Assembly: GCA_963422745.1 (NCBI GenBank)
Contig: OY730477.1
Location: 1,612,001-1,676,000, forward strand
DNA length: 64,000 nucleotides
DNA from: G963422745 sp963422745
GTDB lineage: Bacteria > Actinomycetota > Acidimicrobiia > Acidimicrobiales > Aldehydirespiratoraceae
Direction of reading: 5' to 3'
Shown: piece by piece, positions 59,565 through 64,000 of the stretch
How the letters are laid out: each line of letters opens with the position of its first letter
How positions within the stretch are numbered: position 1 is the stretch's first letter
Made by a program: the position numbers and the translations under genes
The notes under the pieces: generated by a model
Databases searched by the model: none
The model's input: only the letters and a program-made list of their open reading frames with translations
What the model was told of the DNA's origin: nothing

Positions 59565-62516
59565 ATGACTACCCCGTCTATAAGTGGATCAAGACTCACC
59601 AGCGTCAGGGTTCAGGCGGCGATCACGGCCCTGTTCGTGTTGGGTGCGACCCTGTTTGTTGTGTTGAACCTCCGGCCGGGTCTGTGGTTCGAGTCAAACA
59701 CACCCACCGGTGGGGACCTCGGTGGTCATGTCTGGTCAGCGGCATATCTTCGAGATGTCTTGTTGCCGGCCGGTAGGCTCACCGGCTGGTCACCGGACTG
59801 GTATGCGGGTTTCCCAGCATTCAGCTTCTACATGGTCATCCCGTCGTTGATCATTGTGATCATCAACATTGGGTTGCCCGCCATTTGGGCGGTCCCGACG
59901 GTGGTGGCGATCCCTGTAGTACTAGCAGTGGGATTGCGCAGATTCCGGCCCCCTCGGGCCGTCACAGCATGGATTTGCGCCATAGCGGCGGTGGTTTGCC
60001 TGCTGGTAGTACCGGTTGATTATGGGATCGCGATGAAGCTGGTCGTGGTCGCAGGGATGGTCACCCTCCCGGCGGCGGCATACACAGCAGGTCGCATGGG
60101 AGGGATCGCCTTCCCAGGCCCCGCTGTGATGGCGTTGATGACGTTGCCGTTCCTTTTTGATCGGTCCTTCAACATCTACGGCGGCAACCTGATGTCCACC
60201 ATGGCCGGGGAGTTCGCCTACTCCCTTGGACTTACCGTTGCTTTGGTCTATGCCGGTGTTGCTGCCCGCGGTATGCAAACGGGCAGACTGCGGGGACCAG
60301 CGGCTGTGTTGTTGGCTCTAGTCGGGCTAACTCACCTATTCGTGGCATTCCTAGCGCTGGTTATCACTGCCGCGCTGTTCCTTACCAGGCCAGGAGTTCG
60401 TGGTGCCATATGGGTTGCGGTGGTGGGAACGCTGTCCGCCCTGGTTTCAGCATTTTGGGTACTACCGTTTTATTGGAACAGGTCGATGCTCAACGACATG
60501 GGCTGGGGCAAGGAGCGTCGCTACACAGAAGCCTTGTGGAGCAGAGCAGGCGGATTTGGCGACCAGGACTTTCTGGCCAATGACTTGCCGTTACAGATAT
60601 TCGTTGTTGCTGCGGGCATCGGTACTGTCGTTTTCGGTTTACGGGGTGTGCGCTTCGCGATGGCACTGTGCCTAACCGCCGGTGCATTCGCTTTAACGTT
60701 TCTGTATCTGCCCGAAGGTCGGTTATGGAACGTACGACTATTGCCATTCTATTACCTTTTAGTGTACCTGACGGCCGGGCTGACTGTTGCCGAACTCGGT
60801 CGATGGCTTGCCCGCATGCTCGGTTCGCATCGCCCGAAACGCTCAGAGGTGTGGGTTCCGGTGGTGTCGGCAACGCCAGCGGTTGTTGCTGCGCTGGTGA
60901 TCCTGGTTGCTCTCGCCTTGCCACTTAGATCCCTGCCCGGAGGCTCTTTTAGGAACGACTCGGGAGAATACGGTTGGCCGGGTTTGTCCACAACCGAGCT
61001 GAACCTGGGCCCGTCCTGGGTCAGCCACAATTTCTCGGGCTACGAAGGCGCTGCTGGTTGGCCGGAGTACACCGCCTTGATGAACACCATGTCTGTTGTC
61101 GGTAACGAACATGGCTGTGGTCGTGCCCTTTGGGAATACGAGCGCGAAAGGCTCAACTCTTACGGCACGCCAATGGCACCGATGCTGTTGCCCTACTGGA
61201 CCGACGGCTGCGTCGGCTCAATGGAGGGCCTCTACTTTGAAGCGTCGGCGACCACGCCGTATCACTTTCTGCTGCAAAGCGAGCTGTCTGCGAAGCCATC
61301 CCGGGCGCAGCGCGATCTTCCTTACTCGGAGTTTGATGTGGCATCAGGCGTAGGCCACCTGCGTGATCTCGGGGTGCGATACTACCTGGCTTCCTCGGAG
61401 TTGGCGGTTGCTGCAGCACGAGCCGAGCCCGGTCTGGTTGAGATCGCCCGGTCCGATCCTTGGGTTGTCTTCTCGGTGCTACGAAGCGAGCTGGTGTCAG
61501 CGCTGGATCATCTCCCTGTCGTGATCGACGATCTCAACACAGGCAGCGACTGGCTTGTTGCCACTGTGGCGTGGTGGAACGCCGAGGACGTCCCTGTGCT
61601 CGCGGCCGACGGGCCGGGTTGGTGGCCCACCATGTCAATGCACGAGATCGAAAGCGAACTTGCAGATGGCGATCAAAAGGACAGGGTGGCCAGGATGCGC
61701 AGCCTGGCCCAGACGCTGCCCGGGGCGGTTCGGCGAACTCCTGTGGCTCCCGCGGAGGTTAGCGACGTACAGGTTGACCGGTCCTTTATCTCGTTCACCG
61801 TTGACATGCCTGGCCGTCCGGTGCTCGTACGAACGAGCTGGTTTCCCAACTGGTCTGCGTCGGGAGCTACTGGGCCTTACCGGGTAGCACCGAATCTGAT
61901 GGTCGTTGTGCCGACCGACACAGAAGTGGTGCTTTCTTATGGTCGGTCATCGGTAGAGATCGTGGGAATCGTCGGGACGCTGATCGGGCTCGTCGCCGTG
62001 TTGTTGGTAGGTCGCCTCCGTGTCTTTGGCCGGGATCGGCGCCTATGGGATCTTGTGACCGAACCCGTGGTGGCGCAGGGATCCGACGAGGTAACCGCCT
62101 TAGCCCTCGGGGGTGGCCTCAACGACGATGATGTGGCACGATTTGAGGGGGTTGCCCGCAAGGGCACCATCGGGGCTTTGCTGGTCGCGGGTCTTGGTTT
62201 TGTGGGTGTCATATACGCAGCGGTTGTGGTGAGTGCCGGTGCGGTTCCCACGGACTCCCCAGCGAAATCGTTGGTGGTTCTGGCTCCGGCGGTGATCGCT
62301 TTGGCGGCGTTGGTGTTCTGGGCGTTGCCCAGGTTGTTTGTATGGCAGCGCTACCGATCGGCGGTAGTAGATCCGGCTTGCCTGCTGGCACGCATCGCCC
62401 GGGACGGTGGCTTGCGGACCGAGCCGGTCGTCACAGGCACGGAGACCGAGGTTGGTGACGAAGCAGGCGTTCACCGTTCGGGAGAATCAGGCGACATGGG
62501 TTGTGTTGATGCTTAG
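59565..62516 (+). CDS. Large polytopic membrane protein, YfhO-like/GT-C fold, probable wall glycan function
   Basis: 983 aa from ATG 59565. About a dozen hydrophobic segments in the first half and three at the end (VEIVGIVGTLIGLVAVLLVG, LLVAGLGFVGVIYAAVVVS, VVLAPAVIALAALVFWAL). The motif TGGDLGGHVWSAAYLRDVLLPAGRLTGWSPDWYAGFPAF is a hallmark of the actinobacterial group often labelled 6-pyruvoyl-tetrahydropterin synthase-related; the Asp after GG resembles the catalytic acidic residue of GT-C enzymes. The central loop (600-780) is extracytoplasmic. Probably a lipid-linked sugar transferase; this is inferred from topology. Confidence 0.8.
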   Translation: MTTPSISGSRLTSVRVQAAITALFVLGATLFVVLNLRPGLWFESNTPTGGDLGGHVWSAAYLRDVLLPAGRLTGWSPDWYAGFPAFSFYMVIPSLIIVIINIGLPAIWAVPTVVAIPVVLAVGLRRFRPPRAVTAWICAIAAVVCLLVVPVDYGIAMKLVVVAGMVTLPAAAYTAGRMGGIAFPGPAVMALMTLPFLFDRSFNIYGGNLMSTMAGEFAYSLGLTVALVYAGVAARGMQTGRLRGPAAVLLALVGLTHLFVAFLALVITAALFLTRPGVRGAIWVAVVGTLSALVSAFWVLPFYWNRSMLNDMGWGKERRYTEALWSRAGGFGDQDFLANDLPLQIFVVAAGIGTVVFGLRGVRFAMALCLTAGAFALTFLYLPEGRLWNVRLLPFYYLLVYLTAGLTVAELGRWLARMLGSHRPKRSEVWVPVVSATPAVVAALVILVALALPLRSLPGGSFRNDSGEYGWPGLSTTELNLGPSWVSHNFSGYEGAAGWPEYTALMNTMSVVGNEHGCGRALWEYERERLNSYGTPMAPMLLPYWTDGCVGSMEGLYFEASATTPYHFLLQSELSAKPSRAQRDLPYSEFDVASGVGHLRDLGVRYYLASSELAVAAARAEPGLVEIARSDPWVVFSVLRSELVSALDHLPVVIDDLNTGSDWLVATVAWWNAEDVPVLAADGPGWWPTMSMHEIESELADGDQKDRVARMRSLAQTLPGAVRRTPVAPAEVSDVQVDRSFISFTVDMPGRPVLVRTSWFPNWSASGATGPYRVAPNLMVVVPTDTEVVLSYGRSSVEIVGIVGTLIGLVAVLLVGRLRVFGRDRRLWDLVTEPVVAQGSDEVTALALGGGLNDDDVARFEGVARKGTIGALLVAGLGFVGVIYAAVVVSAGAVPTDSPAKSLVVLAPAVIALAALVFWALPRLFVWQRYRSAVVDPACLLARIARDGGLRTEPVVTGTETEVGDEAGVHRSGESGDMGCVDA

Positions 62517-62579
62517 GTGAGAAGTCGGCCACGTATGTTGTGTTGGCGTTGCCTGGCGGTTCGGTGTATCTTTTTCGTT

Positions 62580-64000
62580 ATGGAGAAGAGGTCTGTGGGT
62601 GTTGGGCGACTGTGTTGGTTTCTTGTGGGTGCTGGGTTGCTCGGGATTTGGGGTTCGTTTGGGATTGATCCTGCTTGGGCTGGGAGTCCTGGGGATGCGG
62701 TGGTCGGAGCTGCAGTCGCAAGGTCTCCACAGTCGCCGTCTTATCTGAGCACGTCGGTGTCTTCTGCGCCTCGTGATGTTTCGGTTGTTGCTGGTGACCG
62801 GCGGGTGAGGCTTTCTTGGTCTGCTCCGGTTTCGGATGGTGGTGCGCCGGTTCTGCGCTATTACTGTTGGTATAAGCCTGTCGGGGGTAGTTGGGTGTTG
62901 GGGGTTGTCACCAGTTCGCGGTCATGTACTGTTACAGATCTATATAACGGTACGGAATATGTTCTTGCGGTTCGTGCCGGCAACCGAATAGGTATCAGTT
63001 CTGAATCAAACAGGGTGACTGCTACACCGACTGGTTCTGTGTCGGTGTCTTCTGCGCCTCGTGATGTTTCGGTTGTTGCTGGTGACCGGCGGGTGAGGCT
63101 TTCTTGGTCTGCTCCGGTTTCGGATGGTGGTGCGCCGGTTCTGCGCTATTACTGTTGGTATAAGCCTGTCGGGGGTAGTTGGGTGTTGGGGGTTGTCACC
63201 AGCGCTCGGTCATGTAGTGTTATAGATCTTTCTAATGGTAGGGAGTATGTTTTTTCGGTTCGTGCCGGAAACCGAGTCGGTATTAGTTCTGAGTCTAAGA
63301 GGGTTACTGCTACACCGATTTCGTTTGTTGTGGGTTCACCGCGTTATAGCGTTACTGAAGGAGCTTTGATTGGGACGCTTGGGTCTGCGTATATGGCTCT
63401 GGATTCCTATAATGGCGACTGTGTGACGCGTTCCAGGAATAGGTTGACACCGAGCAGGTTGGCTGCTGTCATGCTGTCCATACCGGTTTGGGAGATAGCC
63501 AGCGGAAAAAGGAATCTGGCTGTATCTCCGATGACGCTGTCTCGATGGGATCAATGGGGTCTAGGACTCAGTGGTGGACGCAGCAATAAGTCTTTGTATT
63601 CGCACAGGACTTACTCTGACGAGAAAAGGGCTCACTGGAACCCCGGTGTGGGCTTATGGCAACTTGACATTATAGAGGAGGCCTTGAAACTGAATCATGC
63701 CGAGCGGGCCGATACAACCAATGGCGGTTTGGTAGTGGCCAAACTACTCAGAGATAAGTTTTGTTCAGATACCAGAGACGCCAGATTGAAAGTCTATTTA
63801 CGACAGAAATGGAACGCGTGCCAAAGTGGAAACAGGTGCTATGCAACCTATCGGGACATTTACAATGAAGGCAATGATTCTTTGGATTTCAAGCAAGTGT
63901 CGGGCTCCGATGTTGATGGCGGTGTTCAGGAGTGGAAATGTCGATGGCGCGACAAGCAAGGCCAAGACAGCATTAGTTGGAAATGTTATCTATACAATAC
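62580..64000 (+). CDS. Secreted protein with two FN3 domains and a lysozyme-like C-terminal part (3' end outside window)
   Basis: Open from ATG 62580 to the window end (473 codons) without a stop. Residues 1-36 form a signal peptide (LCWFLVGAGLLGIWGSFG; cleavage likely after AWA). Two FN3 domains, each 96 residues, at about 60-155 and 156-251 (SAPRDVSVVAGDRRVRLSW, GGAPVLRYYCWYKPVGGSW), almost identical. Then a domain of unknown type: LTPSRLAAVMLSIPVWEIASG, HWNPGVGLWQLDIIEEALKL, RADTTNGGLVVAKLLRDKFC, followed by Cys-rich GNRCYATYRDIYNEGND. The GVGLWQLD segment recalls lytic transglycosylases. The early part is G/T-rich, as in the protease-cassette genes. Function is unproven. Confidence 0.7.
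   Translation, partial: MEKRSVGVGRLCWFLVGAGLLGIWGSFGIDPAWAGSPGDAVVGAAVARSPQSPSYLSTSVSSAPRDVSVVAGDRRVRLSWSAPVSDGGAPVLRYYCWYKPVGGSWVLGVVTSSRSCTVTDLYNGTEYVLAVRAGNRIGISSESNRVTATPTGSVSVSSAPRDVSVVAGDRRVRLSWSAPVSDGGAPVLRYYCWYKPVGGSWVLGVVTSARSCSVIDLSNGREYVFSVRAGNRVGISSESKRVTATPISFVVGSPRYSVTEGALIGTLGSAYMALDSYNGDCVTRSRNRLTPSRLAAVMLSIPVWEIASGKRNLAVSPMTLSRWDQWGLGLSGGRSNKSLYSHRTYSDEKRAHWNPGVGLWQLDIIEEALKLNHAERADTTNGGLVVAKLLRDKFCSDTRDARLKVYLRQKWNACQSGNRCYATYRDIYNEGNDSLDFKQVSGSDVDGGVQEWKCRWRDKQGQDSISWKCYLYN

Overview
The window reads as chromosomal DNA of a high-GC actinobacterium. The paired F420 genes cofD and cofE, a large membrane GT2 followed by a DUF5719-type protein, and an acyl-CoA carboxylase with fused biotin carboxylase and BCCP fit Actinobacteria. 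The class Acidimicrobiia is my best guess; this is inference, not proof. No phage, plasmid, cas or transposase gene was recognised.

Layout. 1-15 kb is housekeeping on both strands: pyrG (5' end missing), Nudix, xerD-like recombinase, trpS, scpA-scpB-rluB, tyrA-aroA-cmk-plsC, ispH, rpmB-rpmG, murI, a metallo-beta-lactamase-fold hydrolase, rph and rdgB. 15.3-28.6 kb is a plastic region: a block of about 4 kb occurs twice, about 9.3 kb apart. Each block carries a secreted protein of 421 residues, a chymotrypsin-fold protease with three FN3 domains, and a tRNA-Leu(UAG). Between the blocks lie clpP, rpe, a lipoprotein gene, a crotonase gene, a small conserved gene and three tandem-repeat arrays. 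28.8-31.5 kb holds an amidohydrolase and an acyl-CoA dehydrogenase with a duplicated 3' end. 31.6-55 kb is a cell-surface glycan locus: polyprenyl sugar-phosphate transferase, GT2, PIG-V-like mannosyltransferase, LCP ligase, UDP-glucose dehydrogenase, GDP-fucose synthase, three GT4 enzymes, mannose-1-P guanylyltransferase, GalE, GDP-mannose dehydratase, a second reductase and a giant GT2. Set into it are the acyl-CoA carboxylase/birA pair and cofD-cofE. 56-62.5 kb holds a thioredoxin-like protein, FtsH, a CPBP protease and a large YfhO-like membrane protein. The window ends inside another secreted FN3 protein.

How the genes fit together. The guanylyltransferase, Gmd and Fcl/Rmd-like reductases would supply GDP-mannose, GDP-fucose and possibly GDP-rhamnose. 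Ugd and GalE would supply UDP-glucuronate and UDP-galactose. The transferases would assemble these on a lipid carrier, and LCP would attach the product to the wall.

Two observations stand out. First, the protein encoded just upstream of each secreted protease is homologous to that protease's own N-terminal pro-region but has no protease domain, which suggests a propeptide acting in trans, duplicated together with its enzyme. Second, six separate loci carry direct repeats spaced by exactly 66 bp, usually a conserved part of about 31-37 bp plus a variable part of about 29-35 bp, in genes and between them.
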